DNA of 64,000 bases from CAILZL01 sp963748005 (GCA_963748005.1 CAVVHH010000002.1:62001-126000), one strand, 5' to 3'; counted from the first letter of the stretch, positions 35,962-45,482 are shown. Translations and numbers: made by a program. Notes: generated by a model not told the origin, from the sequence alone.

Positions 35962-36969
35962 ATGCAAACAGACAACACCCCGGTTGAGATTTCCGTCATC
36001 GTGCCGGTCGGCGCGCGACATGCGGACGCGGAAAAACTGCATGCGGAATACCGCCAGGGCCTCGACATGCTCGGCCGCAGGTATGAAGTGATCTATGTTC
36101 TGGATGGCCCGCAGCCCGATTTTGCGGCCGGACTGCAGCAACTATTACAACAGGGTGAACGCTTCACAGCGATCAGCCTGACACGCACGTTCGGCGAAGC
36201 CACCGCCATCATGGCTGCGTATTCGCGATGTCGTGGCGAGATCATCCTCACCCTGCCCGCCTACCACCAGATCGAGGGCTCGGAAATCGGCAAGCTGGTG
36301 GCGGCACTCGACAATTGTGACCTGGCTGTGGGACGTCGCTGGCCGCGTGCCGGCGGCGCTCTTGAGAAGCTGCGTCGCTGGGCATTCCATGGCCTGCTGG
36401 CGCGCGTCACCAAGCTGAAGTTCAACGATCTTGCCTGCGGTGCACGCGCGTTCATCAGGCAGGTGCTCGAGGAAATTCACCTGTACGGCGATCAGCACCG
36501 CTTCCTTGCGGTGCTGGCGGATCGTCAGGGATTCCGGGTTACCGAAGTCAACCTGAAACAGTCGGCCAGCGACCGCTTCGATGGTGTGTATCGCCCCCGG
36601 GAGTACGCGCGTGGCTTTCTGGACATTTTCACCGTGTTCTTCCTGGTCCGCTTCACCAAGAAGCCGCTGCGCTTCTTCGGCATGATGGGTATCACCACCT
36701 TCGGGCTTGGTGCATTGTGGACAGTGGTACTTGTCGTCCAGCGTCTGTTCTTTGAACAGGCTCTCGCTGATCGCCCGGCTTTGCTGCTGTCGTCGCTGCT
36801 GCTGGTGCTGGGGCTGCAACTGTTTGCACTCGGCTTGCTGGGCGAGCTGATCATCTTTACGCATGCCCGCAACCTCAAGGACTATCAGGTGGCAGAGGTC
36901 ACGCAATTTTTGGTGCCCGTCGCAGCGCCCGACAATACGCCGCAACACTCGCACACGGCAGCCGGGTGA
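35962..36969 (+). CDS. GT2-like protein lacking the DXD motif
   Basis: 335 residues from ATG 35962; an in-frame GTG at 35950 is equally possible. It has the same architecture as the preceding GT2 (GT-A domain, two C-terminal helices at about 230-255 and 267-295). It retains VIYVLDGPQPD for the first acidic motif, but the metal-binding motif has become LTLPAYHQIEG (97-107) where the upstream gene has MDGDLQNDP. Without the DXD Asp residues, normal sugar-nucleotide/metal binding is doubtful. It may be a pseudoenzyme partner or use a different mechanism. It starts 13 bases after the functional-looking paralogue. Confidence 0.8.
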   Translation: MQTDNTPVEISVIVPVGARHADAEKLHAEYRQGLDMLGRRYEVIYVLDGPQPDFAAGLQQLLQQGERFTAISLTRTFGEATAIMAAYSRCRGEIILTLPAYHQIEGSEIGKLVAALDNCDLAVGRRWPRAGGALEKLRRWAFHGLLARVTKLKFNDLACGARAFIRQVLEEIHLYGDQHRFLAVLADRQGFRVTEVNLKQSASDRFDGVYRPREYARGFLDIFTVFFLVRFTKKPLRFFGMMGITTFGLGALWTVVLVVQRLFFEQALADRPALLLSSLLLVLGLQLFALGLLGELIIFTHARNLKDYQVAEVTQFLVPVAAPDNTPQHSHTAAG

Positions 36970-37017
36970 GATCAGGAACAGCCCGACCACTCTCCATAAC
37001 TTGAGCGGATTTCAGAA

Positions 37018-37956
37018 ATGAGTTGGACACCCCAGATTGCGGTCATGGTCCCGTGCCTGAACGAGGAAGCGGCCATCGGCAAGGTCATCGCGGACTTCCG
37101 CACCGCCTTGCCTGGCGCAGTGATATTCGTTTACGACAATGGCTCCACCGACCGTACCATCGAAGTGGCCACCGCGGCAGGCGCCATCGTTCGCAAGGAA
37201 ACGCTCAAGGGCAAAGGCAATGTCATGCGCCGCATGTTCGCGGACATTGAAGCCGACATCTATGTACTGGTGGATGGCGACGACACTTATCATGCAGCCA
37301 GTGCTCCCGCGCTGATTGAGCGCCTGCAGACGGACTGCCTGGACATGGTCAATGGCGCCCGTGAAGAAAAGTCCGAACTTGCGTATCGCGCTGGTCATCG
37401 CTTCGGCAACCGGCTGCTGAGCGGTCTGGTGGCCTGGTTCTTTGGCGAACGATTCAATGACATGCTGTCCGGTTATCGCATCATGTCGCGGCGCTTCGTG
37501 AAATCCTTTCCGGCACTGGCCAGCGGTTTTGAAATCGAAACCGAACTCACGGTGCATGCCTTGCAGCTGAATCTGCCGATTGCGGAAGTCATGACCCCGT
37601 ATCGCGAACGCCCGCCGGCTTCGTCCAGCAAACTGCGTACGATTCCCGATGGCATCCGCATCATGCGCCTGATCATGCGACTGATACGTGAGGAACGGCC
37701 GCTGGAGTTCTTCTCAACGGTTGCTGTTGTGCTTGCGGCCATTGCCATCGGGCTTGCGGTGCCCATCGTCAGTGAGTACCTCAGGACAGGCCTGGTACCG
37801 CGCGTGCCCACCGCAATCCTGTCAACTGGTCTGATGCTGGTGAGCTGCCTCAGCATCACCTGCGGACTGGTGCTTGCAACAGTGACTCGCGGTCGCATGG
37901 AAGCCAAACGACTGCAATATCTGAACATACCCATTCGATCAAAAGGTCCGAATTGA
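37018..37956 (+). CDS. GT2 glycosyltransferase with C-terminal membrane helices
   Basis: 312 residues. It has VMVPCLNEEAAIG, FVYDNGSTDRT and the metal-binding VLVDGDDTYHA, and later ERFNDMLSGYRIMSRRF. Two C-terminal hydrophobic helices (about 240-265 and 275-295) follow. It resembles the dolichyl/undecaprenyl-phosphate sugar synthase branch of GT2 that uses a DGDDTY motif. It lies 48 bases after the DXD-less GT2 and overlaps the following gtrA by four bases. Confidence 0.87.
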   Translation: MSWTPQIAVMVPCLNEEAAIGKVIADFRTALPGAVIFVYDNGSTDRTIEVATAAGAIVRKETLKGKGNVMRRMFADIEADIYVLVDGDDTYHAASAPALIERLQTDCLDMVNGAREEKSELAYRAGHRFGNRLLSGLVAWFFGERFNDMLSGYRIMSRRFVKSFPALASGFEIETELTVHALQLNLPIAEVMTPYRERPPASSSKLRTIPDGIRIMRLIMRLIREERPLEFFSTVAVVLAAIAIGLAVPIVSEYLRTGLVPRVPTAILSTGLMLVSCLSITCGLVLATVTRGRMEAKRLQYLNIPIRSKGPN

Positions 37957-38387
37957 CAGACGTCGCCGGCACGTCAAGCCACACTGTGCGTTCGCAATTC
38001 CTGCGGTTCGCGCTGGTCGGCGTCGCCGGTTTTGTCGTTGACGCGGCAACACTGCACGCCGCAATAAGGTTTCTTGGCGCCGGTCTCTATGTTGGCCGGG
38101 TGCTTTCCTACCTGATGGCAGCAACTGCAACTTGGGCGCTGAACCGTCGTTACACCTTTGTTGACCGGGGTAACTCGCGCTTACTGCACGAGTGGCTGAA
38201 GTTTCTGGCTGCCAATGCCGTGGGTGGCGTGGTGAATTACCTGACGTACGCCGCGCTGGTCAAAGCGTCCGCCCTCGTAGCCACATGGCCGGTACTGGGC
38301 GTGGGCGCAGGCTCCATTGCCGGTCTCGTTGTGAATTTCACCTTGAGCCGGCGATTGGTGTTCAGCAACAGTAAACGCTCCAGATAA
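37953..38387 (+). CDS. GtrA-family membrane protein
   Basis: 144 residues with four hydrophobic spans. QFLRFALVGVAGFVVDAATLH, ALNRRYTFVDRG and VNFTLSRRLVFS are GtrA hallmarks. It is a presumed flippase for undecaprenyl-phosphate sugars made by the upstream GT2 proteins. The start is TTG at 37953, overlapping the GT2 stop (TTGA), with AAGG upstream. Its TAA stop is directly adjacent to the stop of the converging gene at 38388. Confidence 0.86.
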   Translation: MTDVAGTSSHTVRSQFLRFALVGVAGFVVDAATLHAAIRFLGAGLYVGRVLSYLMAATATWALNRRYTFVDRGNSRLLHEWLKFLAANAVGGVVNYLTYAALVKASALVATWPVLGVGAGSIAGLVVNFTLSRRLVFSNSKRSR

Positions 38388-39950
38388 TCAACTTGCCTTG
38401 CGTTCGCACCGCCATGCGCTCACTTCACTGCCTGGCGGCAGCGCGATAGCCGAACAGGCAGCGGCTATGACCTGCAACGCTTCATGGGTTACGCCGACAG
38501 GGTTGTCGATTTTTCTGTCCTCCAGCACTACCACTGTTGTACCGGGCAGCTCGAGCACCTTGCGCGTCGATTCAGCGGTACCGATTGCACGCCCGCCCGT
38601 GCGTCCGTCGATGCCGAATTCAGCGGCAGTGTCGGTTTCCAGCACAATGCTGGCATTCAATTCATAGTCGTATCTGCCCAGGTAGTAAATCGCCTTCATC
38701 GAATTCGATGTAACCACCCGATCGGCGCTATCCACCTCCGGTTGCAACACCGGCACGACTGGCCGCCAATCGGGCTCTGCGATGTATGAGAGCCCTTCGT
38801 CGGGCGTCATTCGATGCAGTGCCAGTTTTGCCAGCCGCTGCCCCTCTTGAGAAAACGCCAGAACCAGAGCGGCAAGCAGCCCTAGTCCAAACATGGATGC
38901 CTTGCCGTTCCACGCCGAGTTGCGCAGCAGTCTCGCCACGCCTGTTATCGCGCAAGCCCACACGACCGCGAAAAACGGCAGGACGTAGTAGATGTAACGC
39001 ACCGACTTCGCCGCCGCGATGGAATGCACAGCCAGCGCCGCCAGCACGATCAACACACAGAACAGGCTTAGTCTGCGGTGCGTCATGATCGCCAGTACGG
39101 CAGCCACCGGGAACATTGGCCACAATAATGGCATGCTCTGGGCGAAGTCGAGCAGATAGTACTGCGGACGATTGGCAGTCCATGCGGCCCACAGCGGAAC
39201 TTCCCCCATGCGCGAGCGCACGTCCAGTTTGATGAACAACACAACTGCAAGCAGCGCCAGCAACCCACCAGCCATAGCGATACGCAATGGATAGTGGACA
39301 ACGATAGTTCTAACACGCAGCCAGTGATCGGCCACCACCAGTCCGGTGACACCGCACGCTATCGCAGCAACCGCAACCAGCGTGGTCGATTGAAAATGCC
39401 ATGCCAGTGGAATCAGTAATACCGCGCCGATGGTCCATGCGATGCGGGTTGCAGTAACACATTCGGGCTGCACCGCCTCGTAAGCTGCGATGGCAATCAG
39501 ACCGATCAACACAGCGTGCACCATGTAGAAGCGCGCAAAGACCGCAAGCTCCACAGTCGAAGGAATCAATGCCAGCACCAATGCCATCGCCAGGCCAGCC
39601 AACAAGCCCGCCCGGCGCGTAACCCATGCCGCCATCAATGCAACCAGCATGAGGGTAGCGATCAACGAGGGGATGCGCGCCGCCACCAGATTGTCACCGA
39701 ATGCCTGCAGCGAAGCCGCCACCATTCTGGTGAACATTAATGCCCGTGTATATTCACCATGCGCAATGACCGGATGTCCCTCAGTCAACATGCCTCGCGC
39801 GGCCAGGAAGTGCAGCAGCTCGTCATAGAGCGGTACATGTTCCATAACTCCGCTTGACGCAAGGCACACCAGCAACGCCGCAATGCTGGCAGCAAGCAGC
39901 ACGTGGCCATAACCGCCCCGAAGGTACCATGAGGACTTGAAGTCATGCAT
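38388..39950 (-). CDS. Multi-span GT-C/PMT-like glycosyltransferase
   Basis: 520 residues with about ten membrane segments and a periplasmic tail of about 110 residues. The first loop contains the acidic VPLYDELLHFLAARGML, resembling the catalytic loop of PMT/GT39-type enzymes that use polyprenyl-phosphate sugars. ATG at 39950 overlaps the upstream stop (TGATG); GTG at 39953 is possible. It is the last gene of an operon with another GT-C-like gene, a Wzy/ligase-like gene and an acetyltransferase. It converges with gtrA. Confidence 0.68.
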   Translation of the reverse strand: MHDFKSSWYLRGGYGHVLLAASIAALLVCLASSGVMEHVPLYDELLHFLAARGMLTEGHPVIAHGEYTRALMFTRMVAASLQAFGDNLVAARIPSLIATLMLVALMAAWVTRRAGLLAGLAMALVLALIPSTVELAVFARFYMVHAVLIGLIAIAAYEAVQPECVTATRIAWTIGAVLLIPLAWHFQSTTLVAVAAIACGVTGLVVADHWLRVRTIVVHYPLRIAMAGGLLALLAVVLFIKLDVRSRMGEVPLWAAWTANRPQYYLLDFAQSMPLLWPMFPVAAVLAIMTHRRLSLFCVLIVLAALAVHSIAAAKSVRYIYYVLPFFAVVWACAITGVARLLRNSAWNGKASMFGLGLLAALVLAFSQEGQRLAKLALHRMTPDEGLSYIAEPDWRPVVPVLQPEVDSADRVVTSNSMKAIYYLGRYDYELNASIVLETDTAAEFGIDGRTGGRAIGTAESTRKVLELPGTTVVVLEDRKIDNPVGVTHEALQVIAAACSAIALPPGSEVSAWRCERKAS

Positions 39951-41620
39951 CACGGCACCGCAGCGGCATCCGAGCCGACCTTGATGACATATACATCACC
40001 GCTGTGAAACAGGACGCGTTCCGCTGGCGGCGAACGCAACACAAAGCCCAGCTGTTCACCACGTGCGCGCAGCTTGCGTGTGAGCTGATCGAATGGTTTG
40101 AAGTAGTCCGGCCTGGTCCACACCGAAGCGTCGGTAATCATCACATTGACGCCATAGGGCAATAACGCAGCGTCCATGTCCTGAAGGCTGGTTGCGTACG
40201 CGGCACGCAGCGAAGCCTCGATTCTCGGCACGAGCTGACGGTAATACCCCAGCATGAAGGGCAAGGATATTTCAGTCGATACCAGCACCGACCTGCGGCT
40301 GCGTAACGGCACATAGTCAGCCAGGTCGGGATATGCGGCAACCAGTGTCTCCTTGGGTAACTGTGCAATGAACGCGTAGGTACGCTCCATGTCAGCGTCG
40401 CGTGGCTGACGAAGATCGCGCAGCGCCCCGGGCAACAAAGCAGCAGCCACCAGCGCTGGCGCCAACAAGGCAATGGCCCAGCTAAGTCGGCTGCTGGCCA
40501 ACACGCCACGACTCTCTGCGCGCTCAAGCAACGGTTCCACAAGTGCATAGGCAGCGGCTGAAAATACCAACACTGCAAAGCAGGCCAGACTCCAGCGCGA
40601 GTGCCGATTCGGCAGATACAGCGTAAACAGCATCTGGCGGCTGATAAACCACACGACCACACCGACGCCCGCCATCACCCAGCCAGCCGCGGGAATCGAT
40701 TTCAAACGCCGTGCCCACATCACCACCAGCAGCGCAGCCGACAGTAACAACAAACTGTAAATCGACCAGCCCAGGGCCAGATGATGGTCATTCAGCCAAT
40801 CACCATACAATGACATGCCAAACATCGGCAGTCGTCCACCGGGATAGAACTCCGCCATCGAGCGTGCCTCTTCGCCACTCACTGTCGGACCGATGCCTTC
40901 CGGCACCCTGGTGCTCAATGCGACGATGAGCAACGCGGCAATTCCCAACACGCTATTGCTGATCCATGCTGCCGGCATCCGACGTTCGCGCTTCAGATCG
41001 CTGGCGAACACGAGTGCGGCCGTCAAGCCCTGAACCACCAGCACCACCGGGTAAATCAATGCGGCAAGCAACCAGGAGATGCCCACCCATTTGTAGCGAC
41101 GTGTCACTAACGCCCACAAGCACAACAGCATCAGTGACAGCGCAAAACTGCGCTGCAGACCGGCTGGAGACATGATGTCGGTAAGACGAAGTGGCAACAA
41201 CATCAATACTGCCGCCACGGCGCACAACCCGCGCAACTGCGGGCGACTGTCACCTGCGGCGTTACCCAGACACCACGCCAGCCAGGTACTAATCAGCAAC
41301 AGCACAACTGCGACCCATTCACTGGCTGTCTGCAAATCCATAAATTGTGCAAGTATCCGGTACAGCGTGCGGTAGCCCCAGGGAGCCGCCGAGATATCAC
41401 CAAAATACGCCACACTGAGATCACCGGGAAACAGTGACGGATCAGCAAACCTGTACATCCAGAAAAGATGCTGGGTCATGTCGTCGTTAAAAACATCGGG
41501 GCGCAGCAAGGCAGGACCCATCCACAATACCGCTGCAACAAGGGCGCAACAGAGGGCCGCCCAACCCAGTACATTGACTTGATGCTGTGATACCGGACTG
41601 CTGGAAGGAGTCTCTTTCAT
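39950..41620 (-). CDS. Large polytopic membrane protein, possibly GT-C type
   Basis: 556 residues with roughly 11-12 spans and a soluble C-terminal domain of about 150 residues. The first extracytoplasmic loop has RPDVFNDDMTQHLFWMYRFADPSLFPGD, with paired Asp residues as in GT-C enzymes. I do not recognise the family with certainty. It is translationally coupled to the GT-C-like gene downstream and lies 12 bases after the Wzy-like gene, with AGGAACC before its ATG. Transfer of a lipid-linked sugar is plausible but unproved. Confidence 0.65.
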   Translation of the reverse strand: MKETPSSSPVSQHQVNVLGWAALCCALVAAVLWMGPALLRPDVFNDDMTQHLFWMYRFADPSLFPGDLSVAYFGDISAAPWGYRTLYRILAQFMDLQTASEWVAVVLLLISTWLAWCLGNAAGDSRPQLRGLCAVAAVLMLLPLRLTDIMSPAGLQRSFALSLMLLCLWALVTRRYKWVGISWLLAALIYPVVLVVQGLTAALVFASDLKRERRMPAAWISNSVLGIAALLIVALSTRVPEGIGPTVSGEEARSMAEFYPGGRLPMFGMSLYGDWLNDHHLALGWSIYSLLLLSAALLVVMWARRLKSIPAAGWVMAGVGVVVWFISRQMLFTLYLPNRHSRWSLACFAVLVFSAAAYALVEPLLERAESRGVLASSRLSWAIALLAPALVAAALLPGALRDLRQPRDADMERTYAFIAQLPKETLVAAYPDLADYVPLRSRRSVLVSTEISLPFMLGYYRQLVPRIEASLRAAYATSLQDMDAALLPYGVNVMITDASVWTRPDYFKPFDQLTRKLRARGEQLGFVLRSPPAERVLFHSGDVYVIKVGSDAAAVP

Positions 41621-41632
41621 GGTTCCTGACGA

Positions 41633-42955
41633 TCAGGCGGCCTTTGGCTGCAGGGCGAGCCGCATACGCTCTGCAGCAACGAGACCGGAAAAATACCAGA
41701 ACAGGTAGCTGAGACAGGGGAATACTTCGATTTTTGAGTAGAAGGTTGCAAGTGTGACCAACGCCACCACACCGGTCCACCCTGCGGCAATTGCGCCGTG
41801 CACAGTCTGGCTATCTCGAGCAACCACTTTGCAATCCTGAAAAATGAGCCAGTAGATTCCAAGCACAGCAACACAGCCAATCAAGCCAATTTCCAGTTCG
41901 AATCTGGAGAACGCGGTTTGCAGGAATGGCCGAAATGTCGCGCCGTACCGCCCCGAAAAGGCAGACCCCAATGATGATTCAGAGGCATTCCCGATGCCGT
42001 AGCCAAAAGCCAGAGCAACAGGATCCTTTGACAATTGCTTCAAGGGTACGATTAACGCATCGAGACGGCCAACTTCTGTTGCAGTTCCGACATCAACATT
42101 CCCCCCTGCAGAAAGGTATTCTTTAAGGCTGTCTTTATTCGAAAAAAAGTCTCCCAGAGAATTGCTGTATTGCCGGTCTTTGTTGAGTGCGTCATACACA
42201 GGGACAAAAATAGCACCAAACACGATCAGCAAAGTCATGCCGACAGCAAGACGGCGAATTCGTGTGTGCCGGGGTGCTGAATAGAAGAATGCCGTCAGCA
42301 ATGCCAGGGGCAAAAAAGCCACCATAGCTTTTGTTTCATTGAGAGTGGTTGGAATCAGCACAATGATAAACAGCAGAATCATTCGCGACGTCGTCAATTC
42401 GCGCCGCTCATGGAACGCCACCAGCAGGCAGACAACACTCACCAGAAATATGCACAGGGTGCCCGCATCCCCAAGCGTTCCTGTTGTCCAGTCGCCTGTA
42501 ATCGCCACAAATCCAAAAGAGTTATCTCCCGTATTGATGCGTTGACGAATGGCAATGGGCACTTGAATCAGGCTGATCGCCAGGAGCAGGCGTAGCTGCT
42601 TGCGAAGCTCATCATCTGAATATCTGTAGACCATTGGGATGAAAAACCAGGGCAAAGCACGCAAGTAGATTCTCAAACCGGCTATGATCGGCCAACTGTC
42701 AACGGCATTTACGATGACACCGCAAAACATCACCATCACCAGAACCCCGAACGCAACCCAGTACGCTGGATGAACGAGTTTGAACCGGCTGCGTACACCG
42801 GCAACAATCACATAGACCAAAGCGATGGCCCCAATCAGCTCGAAGAGATTTGACATGCCGCCTGGAAGCACTTTCCACTCCCTGAACCGGTCTCCTTGCG
42901 CCAGAAAGTTCACAACTGTGACAGAGAGAATCATCGCCAGCGTCAACGCCTGCAT
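41633..42955 (-). CDS. O-antigen ligase/polymerase (Wzy/WaaL)-like protein
   Basis: 440 residues with about 11-12 hydrophobic spans and one large periplasmic loop near residues 260-345. This loop contains Arg/Glu-rich segments (TEVGRLDALIVPLKQLSKDP) followed by FGYGIGNAS and FSRFELEIGLIG, the topology and H/E-rich C-terminal pattern of Wzy_C proteins. It probably polymerises repeat units or ligates a glycan in the periplasm. ATG at 42955 has GGAAGG upstream. It is the only Wzy candidate in the window and would serve the Wzx-type assembly operon at 52-58 kb. Confidence 0.75.
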   Translation of the reverse strand: MQALTLAMILSVTVVNFLAQGDRFREWKVLPGGMSNLFELIGAIALVYVIVAGVRSRFKLVHPAYWVAFGVLVMVMFCGVIVNAVDSWPIIAGLRIYLRALPWFFIPMVYRYSDDELRKQLRLLLAISLIQVPIAIRQRINTGDNSFGFVAITGDWTTGTLGDAGTLCIFLVSVVCLLVAFHERRELTTSRMILLFIIVLIPTTLNETKAMVAFLPLALLTAFFYSAPRHTRIRRLAVGMTLLIVFGAIFVPVYDALNKDRQYSNSLGDFFSNKDSLKEYLSAGGNVDVGTATEVGRLDALIVPLKQLSKDPVALAFGYGIGNASESSLGSAFSGRYGATFRPFLQTAFSRFELEIGLIGCVAVLGIYWLIFQDCKVVARDSQTVHGAIAAGWTGVVALVTLATFYSKIEVFPCLSYLFWYFSGLVAAERMRLALQPKAA

Positions 42956-42971
42956 AAACCTTCCCAGTGCT

Positions 42972-43475
42972 TCATGAACGCATCTTGATGATGTGCGCCG
43001 GCACGCCGCCGACTATGGCGTTATCCGGCACATCCCGGACGACAACCGCATTGGCACCAATAACCACATTATTCCCGATGGTGATGCGCCCCAGCAGCTT
43101 GGCCCCCGCGCCCACTTCGACATGATTGCCGATCTTCGGTGCCCCGAGTGGATCGCTCATGCCGCTGTTGCCAGTGGTGACGCCATGCCGGATCAGACAG
43201 TCATCACCGATTTCGGTGGCGCCATGAATAACAATACAACCGTGGTGCTCGATGACCAACCTGCGCCCAAGCTTGGCCGTTGATCCGATGCTGATTCCGC
43301 AGAAAATCTCAATCAGCTTATTGAGCACCAGGTACGCAATGGTCCAAGGCGCTCTCAGCACCTTGTTTCGCACCACAAATCGCGCGTGCCCAAATCGATA
43401 CACCAGCAGCGCCCAAAAGCCGAGGGCAAGTAGCCGCTCCCGCTGCGATTTCAGATCTTCCAGTATCAGGTTCAT
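42972..43475 (-). CDS. Serine-acetyltransferase-like LbetaH O-acetyltransferase
   Basis: 167 residues with a left-handed beta-helix: IGSTAKLGRRLVIEHHGCIV, TEIGDDCLIRHGVTTG, PKIGNHVEVGAGAKLLG and IGANAVVVRDVPDNAIVGGV. This is the CysE-type C-terminal domain without the CysE N-terminal helical domain, as in exopolysaccharide acetyltransferases such as EpsC/WcaB. It should acetylate a sugar or activated precursor in the cytoplasm. It is first in the minus-strand operon with the Wzy-like and GT-C-like genes. Confidence 0.85.
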   Translation of the reverse strand: MNLILEDLKSQRERLLALGFWALLVYRFGHARFVVRNKVLRAPWTIAYLVLNKLIEIFCGISIGSTAKLGRRLVIEHHGCIVIHGATEIGDDCLIRHGVTTGNSGMSDPLGAPKIGNHVEVGAGAKLLGRITIGNNVVIGANAVVVRDVPDNAIVGGVPAHIIKMRS

Positions 43476-43758
43476 ATTTTGGTCGTATTCTTCAAGTAAG
43501 GCGCTCCACTAATTGAGCCTGCTTTTTTCCTCAAACCGCCATTGGCCCAAATCTCCCGCGTCGGCCAATTCTGACACTTGTACCGTCACGATGGCACGGT
43601 GCTACGCTTCACCACGTCGCGCCATGTACGCCGCATGTTCCGGCAATGACGAGCGAATCGCCACCGCCAATCCGGGAGCGAATCACAGCTGCGATGCCCG
43701 GCCCGGCCCATCGAGCCAGATTGGAAGTTTCTTGAGTTTGTAGTCGTGGGGTCAAGTT

Positions 43759-45027
43759 ATGTCTAAATCTCCCAGTCATTATCGTGCCAGGTTTGTCACT
43801 TGGTTCGGGGCTGCCCTTTTGCCAATGCTTGCGACGGCACAGATTGCACCCAGCCCGCCACCGCTCCTGTGCGCCGGCAACAATTGCGCGAGTTCCAGTT
43901 CAGCGGCCGCGCCAGCTTCGTCCGGGGCATTCAAGTTTCATCCTGGCACATACGCCTGGGTAGGTACCTACAGACCCATCAGCACGACGGGAAAGCAATT
44001 AAATCTCGATTTCATCAGTAGCATCTGCAGCAATACGAACATCGCGGGTGTTCATATTGAATCGGAATGGGCGGGGCTCGAAGGCGCGACAAAGGGGGAT
44101 TACTCGGCAGGATTTGCGGCACTCGATCAGTTAATTTCAGCTGCCCGCGCATGCGGCAAACGCGTTGATTTGGGCATCTCGACGCTGCACTTTGGATCCT
44201 GGCCTCCCGGACAGGAAAATACCATGCTGCCGGCCTATATCATCAACGGGAGCCAGTATGGCTTCACACTGTTAACCGGCTATGGTCAGGTGCGCGGTTT
44301 CACCGCGCGGATCTGGCAGCAGACGACAATGGACGCACTGATCGATTTGGTAAAGGCCTACGGTACGCGCTACAACTCAAACCCTTATTTCGAAATGCTG
44401 ACTTTCGGCGAATCGGCGCTCAACGTCGAGAACAGCGCCAACGGCTACAGCATGGATGCCCTAGAGACGCAGGTCAGAAGGTTACTCGCCGCGGCGCGTA
44501 GTGCGTTTCCTACGACTCAGGTTCGATGGCAGGCCAATGACTTCTGGCCTGACTCCCGCATGGTGGCAATGTTGCAATTTGCGAAAGCACAGCAGCTTAC
44601 CGTTGGAGGTCCTGATACCCGCATGGATGATGTAACTCAAGCGGATCGGGTGTTTGTGGGCAAGGACGAATTTGGCGCCCGTGTGTTTGAAGATTTGCGC
44701 GGCACGCTGCCGTGGACAGCTGGACTTGACGCCCCCGAGATGGAGCTGTGGGATGCCAACACTCTGTACGGAAACATCATTAACGGCTATACGGCTACCA
44801 GAAGCAAATACAAGAACCCATCGACGGGCGCTTACGACGGTGCTGCGTTTGTGATGCCGACCATGAAAGCCAGCTACATATTTGTGGCTAGTGCGGACTG
44901 GGTGACCTATGGCTGGAGTTCGTACTGGCTGCCGAAGATTAACGCGGTCTCGGGCCGTACATACTGGGGTACGTCAGCACAGACGCCGTGTCCCACTGCG
45001 TTCGTGAACGGCTGCAACAGGAACTAA
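43759..45027 (+). CDS. Secreted TIM-barrel-like protein, possible glycoside hydrolase
   Basis: 422 residues. A signal peptide is likely (MSKSPSHYRARFVTWFGAAL.. with cleavage after ATA), followed by a Ser/Ala-rich segment with two Cys. The remainder looks like a beta/alpha barrel: GVHIESEWAGLEGATKGDY, RVDLGISTLHFG, FEMLTFGESALN (a Glu after strand 4, as in clan GH-A acid/base residues) and APEMELWDAN. I do not recognise the family. A polysaccharide-lyase or glycoside-hydrolase role, trimming the exopolysaccharide, is inferred from fold and location. Confidence 0.7.
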   Translation: MSKSPSHYRARFVTWFGAALLPMLATAQIAPSPPPLLCAGNNCASSSSAAAPASSGAFKFHPGTYAWVGTYRPISTTGKQLNLDFISSICSNTNIAGVHIESEWAGLEGATKGDYSAGFAALDQLISAARACGKRVDLGISTLHFGSWPPGQENTMLPAYIINGSQYGFTLLTGYGQVRGFTARIWQQTTMDALIDLVKAYGTRYNSNPYFEMLTFGESALNVENSANGYSMDALETQVRRLLAAARSAFPTTQVRWQANDFWPDSRMVAMLQFAKAQQLTVGGPDTRMDDVTQADRVFVGKDEFGARVFEDLRGTLPWTAGLDAPEMELWDANTLYGNIINGYTATRSKYKNPSTGAYDGAAFVMPTMKASYIFVASADWVTYGWSSYWLPKINAVSGRTYWGTSAQTPCPTAFVNGCNRN

Positions 45028-45482
45028 CCAATGAAATCCACCTTGTTCCTTCTGCCTCTGCTCGATTGTTAGCTGGTTGGACACTGCCCCGGTCAATGCC
45101 GGGACAGTGTACACGTCATCACCCAAGGACTTGAGCGAGCGGCACGACGCGCCACAGCAAGAATAAAACGGTCAATGGCGACCGGCCACACCGTCATGCC
45201 CGGCGCGTTTGCCAGCGACCGCCAACCCCACAATTACTCCCCTGTTCCTGCAACTCCGCCACCGTAAGCCCCTCCTCTGCTGCATTACAGGTTGAGTCCG
45301 AATCCGCCCGATCACCTTGCAAATTTGCGCGCTATGTCTGGCTGGTCCCATGCCCTGCCTGCATAATGTCTCTTGGGCAGGGCTGTATGGCTGAGGGCGG
45401 GACCGCACCACGTTTTCTGGAGCACCGCACTTGGCAGCTGACTTCCTTGGCCTGAAGGTAGGACTTGCCCGGGAGTAGCTCA
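45028..45482. other. Intergenic region with hairpin
   Basis: 455 bases without a credible gene. A 12-bp inverted repeat with one mismatch (ACACTGCCCCGG / CCGGGACAGTGT, 45081-45110, 6-nt loop) follows the secreted-protein gene. It has no T-run but may act as a terminator or mRNA end. A 13-codon frame (45031-45072, MKSTLFLLPLLDC) looks like a cut-off lipoprotein signal. Confidence 0.5.
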
